NCBI GenBank assembly: GCA_903924805.1
Contig: CAIYCZ010000275.1
Location: 1-7,893, forward strand
Length of the DNA: 7,893 nt
Source: an uncultured delta proteobacterium
GTDB taxonomy: Bacteria; Desulfobacterota; WTBG01; CAIYCZ01
Direction of reading: 5' to 3'
Shown piece by piece: positions 1 through 6,002 of the stretch; the stretch's first letter is position 1, and each line of letters begins with the position of its first letter. Made by a program: the position numbers and the translations under genes. Under the pieces are notes generated by a model. The model made no database searches and was not told the origin of the DNA. It saw only the letters and a list, made by a program, of their open reading frames with translations.

Positions 1-183
1 AGGAGGCAAATACTGAATTCCTGAATGAACACGTTTTTTATTGTAGACCTGTTCGATGAAAACAGGAATACGGTTCCACCACATTCGTAAAACACTCCCA
101 TTCCCATAGGCACACCTCCTCGTTTTTAAGGGTGTTAAAGAATGACTCAGCGTGGGCATTATCATATCATAGGGATTGCCCTT
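1..183 (-). pseudogene. IS3-family transposase OrfB, C-terminal fragment (frameshifted, runs off window edge)
   Basis: Translating the minus strand across three frames gives the end of an IS3-family DDE integrase (rve) domain. GNPYD (180-166) is followed, after five extra bases, by NAHAESFFNTLK, then EEVCLWEWECFTNVVE. After one extra base comes RIPVFIEQVYNKK and RVHSGIQYLPP at the window edge. The glutamate in AESFF is the third acidic residue of the catalytic triad, and YNKKRxHSxxxYxPP is the usual ending of these transposases. The first lesion is a perfect tandem ATCAT ATCAT at 161-170 (plus strand), the second an extra C at about 72-73. The N-terminal catalytic core is absent: upstream of 183 the reading turns into unrelated repeat sequence. 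The gene cannot make active transposase. What is seen is the peptide similarity and both shifts; the family assignment rests on the conserved motif and is strong. Confidence 0.85.
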
Positions 184-215
184 GAAAAACCAAGGACACA
201 GAAAAACCAGGGACA
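184..215. repeat. Short direct repeat pair, 17-bp period
   Basis: GAAAAACCAAGGACA (184-198) recurs as GAAAAACCAGGGACA (201-215), 14 of 15 bases identical. The second copy runs into GGCACGTATTATTTT. A further GGGACA occurs at 307-312 beside the hairpin. The copies lie exactly where the IS3 OrfB reading stops and between the two transposase remnants, so they are probably mobile-element end or REP-associated sequence. No function can be assigned from this window alone. Confidence 0.5.
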
Positions 216-290
216 GGCACGTATTATTTTGCTTTTTCCGGGTTCATTCCTCTCAAGCAAACGGCCGCTTGTCTCTGATGCTATTTTCGG

Positions 291-327
291 TAATTAGGGG
301 TAAATAGGGACACTTCCCCTATTAATT
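291..327. repeat. REP-like imperfect hairpin at the 3' end of the RayT remnant
   Basis: AATTAGGGG (292-300) pairs with CCCC (316-319) plus TAATT (323-327), a 9-bp stem with a 3-nt bulge at 320-322 and a 15-nt loop containing GGGACA. A smaller alternative stem is GGGA/TCCC within 307-318. The structure touches the stop codon of the RayT-like transposase remnant at 327-329. RayT transposases are typically associated with REP palindromes, so the location supports a REP-type element. It could also act as a terminator for the remnant, but no long T tract follows on either strand. Confidence 0.5.
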
Positions 328-716
328 TATATTTGCATTTTAGGGCGACCCACTTTTTTAAGTAAAAGATTCCTGGAAAGCTTCTTCTCAAGTCTCCGTA
401 TAAAACCTTCCCTCCCAAGTGGTCGCCCCGCTGATGTCGCCCTCCTGATTGCCCGCTCTGTTTCTATGTCCTCTTTTTTCAAAAAATCTCCATAGGCTTT
501 TCTACTACTTTTATCCAGCCATGCATCTCCCGTTACCAGCTCATCACCCCTGCCGGTAATATGCGCTCTGCTGCTCGACCATCGATAGTCTTCTGGCCTC
601 TTTACTATCCCAGCTCTCACCGGATTGCATTCTATATACCGTGCACAGCCGTATAATTTTTTTACAGTCTTGATCAGGTAATCTGCGCTTATTTCATACA
701 GGACGAAATCTTCTTT
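327..716 (-). pseudogene. REP-associated tyrosine (RayT/Y1-type) transposase, C-terminal remnant
   Basis: The minus strand encodes about 130 residues after an in-frame stop at 717-719. They include ARYIECNPVRAGIVKRPEDY followed by RWSSS, the hallmark RYIxxNPVRAGxV/DYRWSS block of REP-associated tyrosine transposases, and they end in GFIRRLEKKL and a basic GRPKMQI tail typical of the family. The catalytic N-terminal half, with the HxH pair of the HUH nuclease and its surroundings, is not seen upstream, where stops occur at 717-719 and 744-746. A GTG at 618-620 could nominally start a 97-aa ORF, but the conserved NPVRAG motif crosses it, so it is not a true start. Family members are usually about 150-330 aa, so this is a truncated, presumably dead copy. 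The stretch above about 660 matches the family less clearly. Confidence 0.75.
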
Positions 717-764
717 TTACAAACCGTCATCAGAGAATAAACTTCATCATAATTTTATCATCAC

Positions 765-809
765 TTGCTCTCTGTAACAGGGTAATGTTATAGTGATAAC
801 AAGAATCAC
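765..809 (+). promoter_or_regulatory. Candidate sigma70 promoter with downstream inverted repeat for the MDR dehydrogenase
   Basis: TTGCTC (765-770), an 18-bp spacer and TATAGT (789-794) match sigma70 boxes moderately well (-10 box 5/6). A small inverted repeat, GTGAT (793-797) and ATCAC (805-809), overlaps the -10 box and the expected start point, where a repressor could bind. An untranslated leader of about 25 nt would precede the ATG at 827. No strong ribosome binding site is visible there; AGAGA (815-820 region) is the best candidate. Sequence match only. Confidence 0.4.
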
Positions 810-826
810 CTGAACAGAGATTAATT

Positions 827-1783
827 ATGCAGGGTCTGTTTTTTGATGGAACACTTAAGCTCCGCCATGACCTCCCGGTGCCTGAGAGGACTTCCGGCGA
901 TGCGCTCATCAAAGTGCTCATGACTGGCATCTGCCAGACAGATATTGAAATAACAAAAGGCTACATGGGGTTCCGCGGCATACTTGGTCACGAGTTTGTG
1001 GGGCTGGTACAGGAGTCCGACAACCCGGAGTTGCGCGGCAGAAGAGTCGTTGGAGAAATTAACTGCGGCTGTGGTGTATGCTCACGGTGCCTGAAAGGGA
1101 TGAGCAACCACTGCACGCAGAGGACGGTCTTAGGGATTGCAGGCAAAGCCGGTGCCTTTGCCGAATACCTTACCCTGCCGGATAAAAATCTTCACCTTGT
1201 TCCGGATACGGTCAGCAATGAGGAAGCCGTCTTTGTTGAGCCGCTTGCTGCCTGCTTTAGAATTTTAGAGCAGGTCACCGTGCATCGTGACCATACGGCC
1301 GCAGTACTCGGGGATGGGAGAATCGGGCTGCTGTGCGCCCAGGTGCTCAAAACCATACCGTGCCGGGTTAGCCTGATTGGCAAGCACCCCGAAAAACTAT
1401 CCCTGGCAGAAGGCATGGGAATATTGACCCGGATGGTTAATGCTGCTGCCGGATCACTGTTTGACCTCGTGGTTGACTGTACCGGTTCGCCATCAGGTCT
1501 TCCCCTTGCTTTAGAGCTGGTAAAACCCCGGGGCACTATTGTTATAAAGAGCACCACAGCATCGCACCAGCCCATTGATATAAACCCTGTTGTAATTAAT
1601 GAAATCTGCGTGCTCGGTTCACGGTGCGGGCCGTTTGCCCCTGCCGTCAGGGCCTTGCAGGAAAAGACGGTGAGCGTTGCACCGCTTATATCCGGCATAT
1701 TTCCATTCAGTAATGCTCTCGAGGCATTCCGGACTGCCTCTCAAAAAGGAACGATTAAGGTACTGGTTACGATCGATTTTTAA
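827..1783 (+). CDS. Zinc-dependent medium-chain dehydrogenase (MDR/alcohol dehydrogenase-like)
   Basis: 318-aa cytosolic oxidoreductase expected to oxidise an alcohol or polyol with a nicotinamide cofactor; the substrate is unknown. Candidate catalytic zinc ligands are C36 in GICQTD, H55-E56 in LGHEF and E138 in FVEPL. The structural zinc site is complete: C82-x2-C85-x2-C88-x7-C96. The Rossmann loop is GDGRIG (162-167). The end of the second strand reads LIGKHPEKL (183-191) with no acidic residue, which favours NADP(H) over NAD(H) (inference). Near the C terminus, GSRCGPFAP (264-272) is a block I associate with a specific uncharacterised MDR subgroup. At 318 aa it is slightly shorter than classical ADH or threonine dehydrogenase (about 340-380), yet all motifs are present, so it looks functional. 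The start at 827 fits the family N terminus. It sits directly downstream of the transposase remnants and upstream of the STN gene, with no evident pathway partner. The family call is firm, the reaction is not. Confidence 0.9.
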   Translation: MQGLFFDGTLKLRHDLPVPERTSGDALIKVLMTGICQTDIEITKGYMGFRGILGHEFVGLVQESDNPELRGRRVVGEINCGCGVCSRCLKGMSNHCTQRTVLGIAGKAGAFAEYLTLPDKNLHLVPDTVSNEEAVFVEPLAACFRILEQVTVHRDHTAAVLGDGRIGLLCAQVLKTIPCRVSLIGKHPEKLSLAEGMGILTRMVNAAAGSLFDLVVDCTGSPSGLPLALELVKPRGTIVIKSTTASHQPIDINPVVINEICVLGSRCGPFAPAVRALQEKTVSVAPLISGIFPFSNALEAFRTASQKGTIKVLVTIDF

Positions 1784-1812
1784 TTGACAGGCCATTTTTT
1801 TTATCCGATAAA
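1784..1812 (+). promoter_or_regulatory. Candidate sigma70 promoter for the STN-domain gene
   Basis: A perfect -35 consensus, TTGACA (1784-1789), lies immediately after the dehydrogenase stop codon. It is followed by a 17-bp spacer and GATAAA (1807-1812), 4/6 to the -10 consensus. Transcription would begin near 1819, about 40 nt before the start codon at 1859. The putative transcript would open with the small hairpin GTGCA/TGCAC (1819-1823 with 1829-1833, 5-nt loop), which could protect the 5' end. The STN gene could also be reached by readthrough from the dehydrogenase, as no terminator is visible between them. Confidence 0.55.
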
Positions 1813-1858
1813 TAAACGGTGCAGACATTGCACGGTATTGTACACAGAGGTTCTATCT

Positions 1859-2620
1859 ATGGTTCGAGGACTTACCATTGTTATCACCACTATCTTTATA
1901 GCAGGCATGTGCCTGTTAACCGGTGTTCGGGGGCAGGTGCCCCCGGCAAAGGAAACTGAGGGTCCTGCGGCAGAAGAGGTAATGGAAGGACCGGTTAAGT
2001 TTGCTGACGGCCTTATCAGCGTCAAGGCAAAGGATATGCGTTCTGAAGATCTGCTGAAAGAAGTGGGGGAAAAGTGTGCTATTAAAATAGTCCTTTACGG
2101 AGAAGTATTTACCGATACCCCTCTGAGCGCCCAATTTCATCAGGTGCCGGTGCGCCAGGGCATTCAGCGGATACTCAGGCTGGCAAAAGTTAAAAACTAC
2201 CTTATGCACTTTGAGGAAAGCAAAAAAGAGGACAAAGTGGTACAGCTCGACCTCATCGGAAAAAAAGGCGGGCAGCGGGAACTCACCGGCGGGGCTAAAC
2301 CAACCCTTAAAAAACATACCGCAGAACAGGTTATAACAAACCTCGGAGATACTACTGCTGCTGCCGGCCAGAGAGAACAGGCAAAAGAAAAAGAGTTGCC
2401 CAAAGTCGTTACGCCTCAGTTGAACAAGGAAGATGCAGAGCGGATGCAGCAGAACTTTCTGAACATGATGGACCAGATGCTTGAAAAAAAGTTTGAGAAG
2501 GGAGAGGAACCTGATCCTGCTGCCCTCCTGCAATTGTTTAAGGATATGGTCCCTCCCGAGATGCAGGACAAAATTCCTCCGGAAGTGCTGGAGCAGATGG
2601 AAAAGCTGAAACAGAACTGA
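1859..2620 (+). CDS. Exported protein with a stand-alone STN-like (secretin/TonB short N-terminal) domain
   Basis: 253-aa protein of unknown function. The N terminus MVRGLTIVITTIFIAGMCLL plus TGVRG is a Sec signal peptide (basic n-region, hydrophobic residues 5-21, likely cleavage near residue 25), so the product should be periplasmic or surface exposed. The cysteine at 18 is not in a proper lipobox (AGMC), so it is probably not a lipoprotein. Residues 46-118 resemble an STN fold: a short LISVKAKDM strand, a helix DLLKEVGEKC, IKIVLYGE, then VPVRQGIQRILRL and a YLMHFE strand. In secretins and TonB receptors this domain is followed by a beta-barrel; here only a charged linker (120-190) and a Met/Glu/Lys-rich helical tail with PPEM and PPEV turns follow. 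ATG 1859 was chosen over TTG 1784 because AGAGG (1846-1850) lies 8 nt upstream and the signal peptide then begins at residue 1. Fold assignment is by pattern and moderately sure. Confidence 0.75.
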   Translation: MVRGLTIVITTIFIAGMCLLTGVRGQVPPAKETEGPAAEEVMEGPVKFADGLISVKAKDMRSEDLLKEVGEKCAIKIVLYGEVFTDTPLSAQFHQVPVRQGIQRILRLAKVKNYLMHFEESKKEDKVVQLDLIGKKGGQRELTGGAKPTLKKHTAEQVITNLGDTTAAAGQREQAKEKELPKVVTPQLNKEDAERMQQNFLNMMDQMLEKKFEKGEEPDPAALLQLFKDMVPPEMQDKIPPEVLEQMEKLKQN

Positions 2621-2640
2621 CCGGAGCTGCTTATTTCAGC
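2605..2640. terminator. Possible bidirectional terminator between convergent genes
   Basis: GCTGAAA (2605-2611) and TTTCAGC (2634-2640) form a perfect 7-bp inverted repeat, extendable by CAG/CTG across a 4-nt bulge. It overlaps both stop codons of the convergent STN and HD genes, which are only 10 bp apart. On the minus strand the stem is followed by TTTT (complement of 2601-2604); on the plus strand no T tract follows. It is plausible as a weak terminator for the minus-strand operon. Confidence 0.35.
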
Positions 2641-3215
2641 CGGGGATTGCCTCCGTTTACCCACCAGTCACCTTTATCTTTAAACCACCAGGCGGTTGAA
2701 TCAGTCTCAAGTATTGCCCTGGCGAGTGCCTGCGCTTTTTCAGTCCTGAGCCTCTTCACTGCAAAAGAAATCCATTCATCTGCGTACCTGTTTCCCAGGT
2801 CTTTATTTTCCTTCAGCATCAGAATCAGCTCAAGCTGGTCTGCATCATGTGCAATCCGGGCCTCCTTTGTCTCAGCCCGGTTAAATTCCTCAATAATGTT
2901 TTGTATGTCATCGCCAAAGGGAATGGTTGCCGCCAGATCACTAATCGCTTTCTGCTCATGTGCGGTCACATATTTTTTGTTGACATAATTGAGGTCGCCG
3001 GTACGTGCCTCCGGGAGATCATGGAGAAAGCACATCTTGATCACTTTTTTCTCATCCACATCCTGTTCCAGATGGACAAGCGCATAGCCGATAAAAACAA
3101 CCCGGAAGACATGCGCGGCAACTGACTCCTCCCCTGATCCGAGGAATTGCAGCCCCGTCCGCGGGGTCCGCTTCAGCATACCCACTTCGAAAAGAAAGTT
3201 TGCAATATTTTCCAT
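2631..3215 (-). CDS. HD-domain phosphohydrolase (HDDC2/YfbR-like 5'-deoxynucleotidase family)
   Basis: 194-aa cytosolic metal-dependent phosphohydrolase. Related enzymes dephosphorylate deoxynucleoside 5'-monophosphates; that activity is inferred here. The HD metal site is complete: H35 in VAAHVFR, H65-D66 in FLHDLPEA and D126 in HDADQLEL. E69 and D74 of the following PEARTGDL correspond to the catalytic Glu and Asp of YfbR-type enzymes (HDxxEvxtGDL). Helices cover most of the chain. The C terminus (174-190) is a Trp-rich tail, TAWWFKDKGDWWVNGG, beyond the HD core. The start at 3215 has GGAG 5 nt upstream (3221-3224). It is the third gene of the lnt-prfB operon, 43 nt after prfB with no visible terminator between, so it is probably cotranscribed. 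A link to translation termination is not obvious. HDDC2-like is preferred over general HD hydrolase because of the LHDxxEARTGD and DQLEL motifs. Confidence 0.85.
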   Translation of the reverse strand: MENIANFLFEVGMLKRTPRTGLQFLGSGEESVAAHVFRVVFIGYALVHLEQDVDEKKVIKMCFLHDLPEARTGDLNYVNKKYVTAHEQKAISDLAATIPFGDDIQNIIEEFNRAETKEARIAHDADQLELILMLKENKDLGNRYADEWISFAVKRLRTEKAQALARAILETDSTAWWFKDKGDWWVNGGNPRLK

Positions 3216-3258
3216 ATATTCTCCACAAAAATCACTGCAGGGAGCGCTATAAATATTT

Positions 3259-4348
3259 TTAACTCATAAGATATGCTTCAATAAAACCATCAATTTCACC
3301 GTCTAAAACCGCATCCACATTACCCACTTCCTTCCCCGTCCGGTGATCCTTAACCATCTGATAGGGCTGCAGGATATACGAGCGGATCTGACTGCCCCAG
3401 GCTATCTGCTTCTTTGTTGCATTAATCTTATCCATCTCTTTTTCCCGCTCCTTCATTTCCTTTTCATACAGCCGGGCCTTCAGCAGTTTCATGGCCATCG
3501 CCCGGTTCATGTGCTGCGAGCGCTCGTTCTGGCACTGCACGACAATGCCGCTGGGTATATGGGTGATGCGCACGGCAGAATCGGTCTTGTTTACGTGCTG
3601 GCCCCCGGCGCCGCTTGCGCGGAAGGTGTCTACGCGCAGGTCTTTCTCGTCGATTTCAATTACTACGTCGTCCTCGATATCCGGATATACAAACACCGAG
3701 GCAAATGAGGTATGCCGCCTGGCGCCTGCATCAAACGGAGAAATCCGGACCAACCGGTGAATGCCCACCTCTGCATTCAGGTAGCCGAAAGCATAATCTC
3801 CGGTAACGGTGAAGGTTGTGCTTTTTATGCCGGCTTCTTCGCCCTGCAGGATATCAACAATTGCCGCCTTGAATCCTCTCTTCTCAGCCCACCGCAGATA
3901 CATCCTGAGAAGCATTTCCGCCCAGTCCTGTGCTTCGGTTCCGCCAGCTCCGGCATGAATGCTGACAATAGCATTATTAAAGTCATTCTCACCGCTGAGC
4001 ATCCTCTTGAATTCAAGCTCTTCCACTTCCTTTTCAATCCGCCCGGCGCTCTGCTCCAGATCCTGTTCTACCGCCTCCTCTTCCCCTTCCCGTGCAAGAT
4101 CGAGAAGCACATGGCAGTCCTCCACCTCTTTCTCAAGCCTGTTCCAGAGGCTGAGAACAGTCTCTATTGTTTTTCGTTCTGTGGTGATTTTCTGCGCGTT
4201 CTTTACATCAGACCAAAAGTCAGGCCGGGCAAGCTCCTTCTCAAGTGCTGCTATTCTGTTCTTCTTTGCAGCAACTTCAAAGATACCCTCGCAGGGCTTC
4301 CATGCGCTGCTCTAACGTATCGATTTTTTCCTTCCACTGACTGATCAT
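3259..4348 (-). CDS. prfB: Peptide chain release factor 2, made by programmed +1 frameshift
   Basis: Class I release factor that recognises UAA and UGA in the ribosomal A site and triggers peptidyl-tRNA hydrolysis. Frame 1 starts at ATG 4348-4346 and reads MISQWKEKIDTLEQRMEALR then GYL, reaching TGA at codon 24 (4279-4277). Skipping one T continues as EVAAKKNRIAALEKELARPD in the frame that runs to 3259. The combined product is 362 aa, the normal RF2 length (E. coli 365). The codon-recognition tripeptide SPF is at residues 203-205 and the catalytic GGQ at 248-250 within RASGAGGQHVNK. The residue equivalent to E. coli K-12 Thr246 is Ala244, as in most bacteria. The GTG at 4125 is not the start: it would remove 74 residues. 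AGGA (4360-4357) sits 8 nt upstream inside the end of lnt, whose stop is one base before the ATG, so the two genes are coupled. SPF rather than PxT rules out RF1. Confidence 0.97.
4277..4291 (-). promoter_or_regulatory. prfB programmed +1 ribosomal frameshift site
   Basis: Minus strand CGA GGG TAT CTT TGA A. The slippery CTT (4282-4280) is followed by the in-frame TGA stop (4279-4277), and the SD-like GAGGG ends 3 nt upstream of CTT, the same spacing as E. coli AGGGGGTATCTTTGAC. When RF2 is scarce the UGA is decoded slowly, the peptidyl-tRNA slips from CUU to UUU and full-length RF2 is made, giving autoregulation. The base after TGA is A rather than the C of E. coli, and the SD-like stretch is one G shorter, so efficiency may differ. 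The element itself is directly visible; the mechanism is established for the family. Confidence 0.95.
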
Positions 4349-4349
4349 G

Positions 4350-5897
4350 TTATGTATCCTTTCTATCGTAACGTTTTTTTCTCATCCGCGTCTTTAAACA
4401 GGCGTTTGCAATAAAAAACAGACTCGCGCCCAGACAAAGCATGGCAAATATATCGCCATAGTGCGTGTAAAATGTCTTTTCTTCCCCGGTTAAAATAATA
4501 CCAGTTAAATATGCCGGAGTAAAGAGTTTGCTTTGCTGCACAATTCGTCCGCTTGCATCTATTATAGCACTTATACCGGTATTTGCAGCACGGGCGATAA
4601 AGCGGCGGTTTTCCACTGCACGAAGCACCGCCATGGACAGGTGCTGATAAGGAGCAGAGGTACGGCCAAACCAGGCGTCATTGGTAATATTTACTAAAAA
4701 GCCGGCACCTTTTTTGACAAACCTGCGCACCAGATCGGGGAATATTATTTCATAGCAGATAAGTGTTCCAAAGGTTCCACCGGGGAAGCTTAATGTGCTA
4801 ACCTCTGTGCCCGATGAAAAATCTCCAATACCGACAACCATTTTATCAATAAACGGGAAGAATTGCCTGAGCGGCACATACTCGCCATAGGGGACCAGAT
4901 GGATTTTGTCATAGCGCCCTTTAAGCGCTCCTTCCGGTGAAACCAGAAAGGCGCTGTTAAAAAATTTCAGTTCTCCTGCCTCGCGCTCCCAGGCAGGGCT
5001 CCCCAGGAGCAGATGCGCCCCTGCCTTTTTCATAACTTCAGCAACCATCTTCTGATACAACACCTCAGACTGGAAATAAAAAGGGGTTGCTGCCTCCGGC
5101 CAGATAACCAGGTCCGGCTTGTCCTGAATCGTCTCAAGGGTCAGGCGGCTGTATTTGTTCATGGTTGCATCAAGAAATGCCGGTTCCCACTTTACATCCT
5201 GCTCAATATTTCCCTGCACCAGTGCGACCTTTAACGACGTGCCGCTCTGTCTATCAGGGGTCACTAACCGTGCCTGCCCGTATGAGAAGGTTACGATGAG
5301 CGCCAGTGCAGCACAGGACATCTCTTTATAAGGAATCCTTTTTTTCAGGGAACGGCTTTCCAGGAAGGAAAAAATCGTACCGTTGACCAGCACCACAAGA
5401 AAGCTTATGCCGTACACACCGGTTATGTCGGCAATCTGTATGACGTGAAGAGCCTGAAATTGGGAATAGCCGAGGTTTTCCCAGGGAAAACCCGTCAGGA
5501 ACCACGACTTTACATACTCAGCAGCAGTCCAGAAAAGCGGAAGGGACACCGTGAAACTGAGGCCCTGTATGCGTTGCATGTAACAACTGCAATAAAACGG
5601 CACCCCGATAAACAGGCAGAGATACAGGGAGAGTAAGACCAGAACAATAATAGAGAGTGCCAGGTGCATTTTGCCGTAGGTGGTCATGGAGACCGTAACC
5701 CAGTAGATAAGTCCCAGGTTAAAAACAAACCCGGCAATAGAGGCAAGAAGGAATCCGCGATGGGCATCCTTGTCCTTTATTGCAAAAAGCAGAGGAACAA
5801 GGCTCACCCATGCAAGCTCTTTCACGTTCCAGTTCGGGAAAATGAGAATAAGCAGAATGCCTGAGAAAACAGATAAGATATAATCTTTTAAAATCAT
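4350..5897 (-). CDS. lnt: Apolipoprotein N-acyltransferase
   Basis: 515-aa integral inner-membrane enzyme that transfers a fatty acyl chain from phospholipid to the N-terminal diacylglyceryl-cysteine of lipoproteins, completing the third maturation step after Lgt and LspA, before Lol sorting. Hydrophobic segments lie at about 5-22, 27-40, 47-70, 78-103, 114-130, 150-178 and 192-206, with a last one at 481-500. The periplasmic nitrilase domain spans about 222-470. Its catalytic triad is complete: E268 in VIWPEAATP, K331 in YDKIHLVPYGEYVP and C381 in LICYE (E. coli E267, K335, C387). NITNDAWFG (403-411) and the FPWENLGYSQ block (137-146) are also typical. The start at 5897 is fixed by an in-frame TGA 12 nt upstream; the purine tract AAGGGA abuts the ATG unusually closely. 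First gene of the minus-strand operon; its TAA is one base from the prfB ATG. Identification is secure. Confidence 0.97.
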   Translation of the reverse strand: MILKDYILSVFSGILLILIFPNWNVKELAWVSLVPLLFAIKDKDAHRGFLLASIAGFVFNLGLIYWVTVSMTTYGKMHLALSIIVLVLLSLYLCLFIGVPFYCSCYMQRIQGLSFTVSLPLFWTAAEYVKSWFLTGFPWENLGYSQFQALHVIQIADITGVYGISFLVVLVNGTIFSFLESRSLKKRIPYKEMSCAALALIVTFSYGQARLVTPDRQSGTSLKVALVQGNIEQDVKWEPAFLDATMNKYSRLTLETIQDKPDLVIWPEAATPFYFQSEVLYQKMVAEVMKKAGAHLLLGSPAWEREAGELKFFNSAFLVSPEGALKGRYDKIHLVPYGEYVPLRQFFPFIDKMVVGIGDFSSGTEVSTLSFPGGTFGTLICYEIIFPDLVRRFVKKGAGFLVNITNDAWFGRTSAPYQHLSMAVLRAVENRRFIARAANTGISAIIDASGRIVQQSKLFTPAYLTGIILTGEEKTFYTHYGDIFAMLCLGASLFFIANACLKTRMRKKRYDRKDT

Positions 5898-5917
5898 TCC
5901 CTTATTTCAATAGGTGT

Positions 5918-5925
5918 ACTATAAT
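5918..5925 (-). promoter_or_regulatory. Possible -10 element for the lnt-prfB-HD operon
   Basis: Minus-strand TATAGT (5923-5918) lies about 20 bp upstream of the lnt ATG. No good -35 box is found 16-18 bp further upstream (CAAACC is the closest). On the plus strand the same bases read a perfect TATAAT (5920-5925), also without a good -35. Direction and use are uncertain, and the operon promoter may lie elsewhere in the spacer. Confidence 0.25.
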
Positions 5926-6002
5926 GTTTGTCGTTTGCACGGTTTGTGCTCATCCTCTCTTTTTGGAGAAGGCCCGTTTTTATAAAGCTTTTCACCTGGT
6001 CA

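Noticed and set aside
1..330. CRISPR array or tRNA gene in the gene-poor left end
   Set aside because: Only two imperfect short copies at 17-bp period exist, and no cloverleaf or regular repeat-spacer pattern is seen; most of 1-183 is transposase coding debris.
327..620. A stand-alone 97-aa gene starting at GTG 620
   Set aside because: The conserved RYIxxNPVRAG motif runs straight across the GTG, so it is an internal codon of a truncated transposase.
1192..1698. 168-aa minus-strand ORF inside the dehydrogenase
   Set aside because: Low-complexity Ser/Thr/Pro composition typical of an antisense frame; the plus strand carries a motif-complete enzyme.
1784..1858. TTG at 1784 as the start of the STN gene (adds 25 residues)
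   Set aside because: It would place a Cys/His-rich stretch before the signal peptide, overlaps a perfect -35 box, and has no ribosome binding site; ATG 1859 has AGAGG at good spacing.
1859..1930. STN protein as a lipoprotein and therefore a substrate of the neighbouring Lnt
   Set aside because: The only early Cys (18) is preceded by Met in AGMC, not a lipobox, and sits inside the hydrophobic core.
1916..2533. 205-aa minus-strand ORF inside the STN gene
   Set aside because: Phe-rich reverse reading of Lys/Glu codons, with no domain pattern; the plus strand has a signal peptide, promoter and ribosome binding site.
3259..4125. prfB starting at the GTG at 4125 (288 aa)
   Set aside because: The RF2 N-terminal helical domain continues upstream in the same frame to the CTT TGA recoding site and then in the other frame to ATG 4348.
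3712..4344. Long plus-strand ORF (210 aa) opposite prfB
   Set aside because: Antisense shadow of a certain gene; the translation has no recognisable family pattern and no ribosome binding site.
5920..5925. Perfect plus-strand TATAAT as the fadD promoter
   Set aside because: No acceptable -35 box lies 16-18 bp upstream, and it would give a leader of about 240 nt; the bases equally read as a -10 for lnt.
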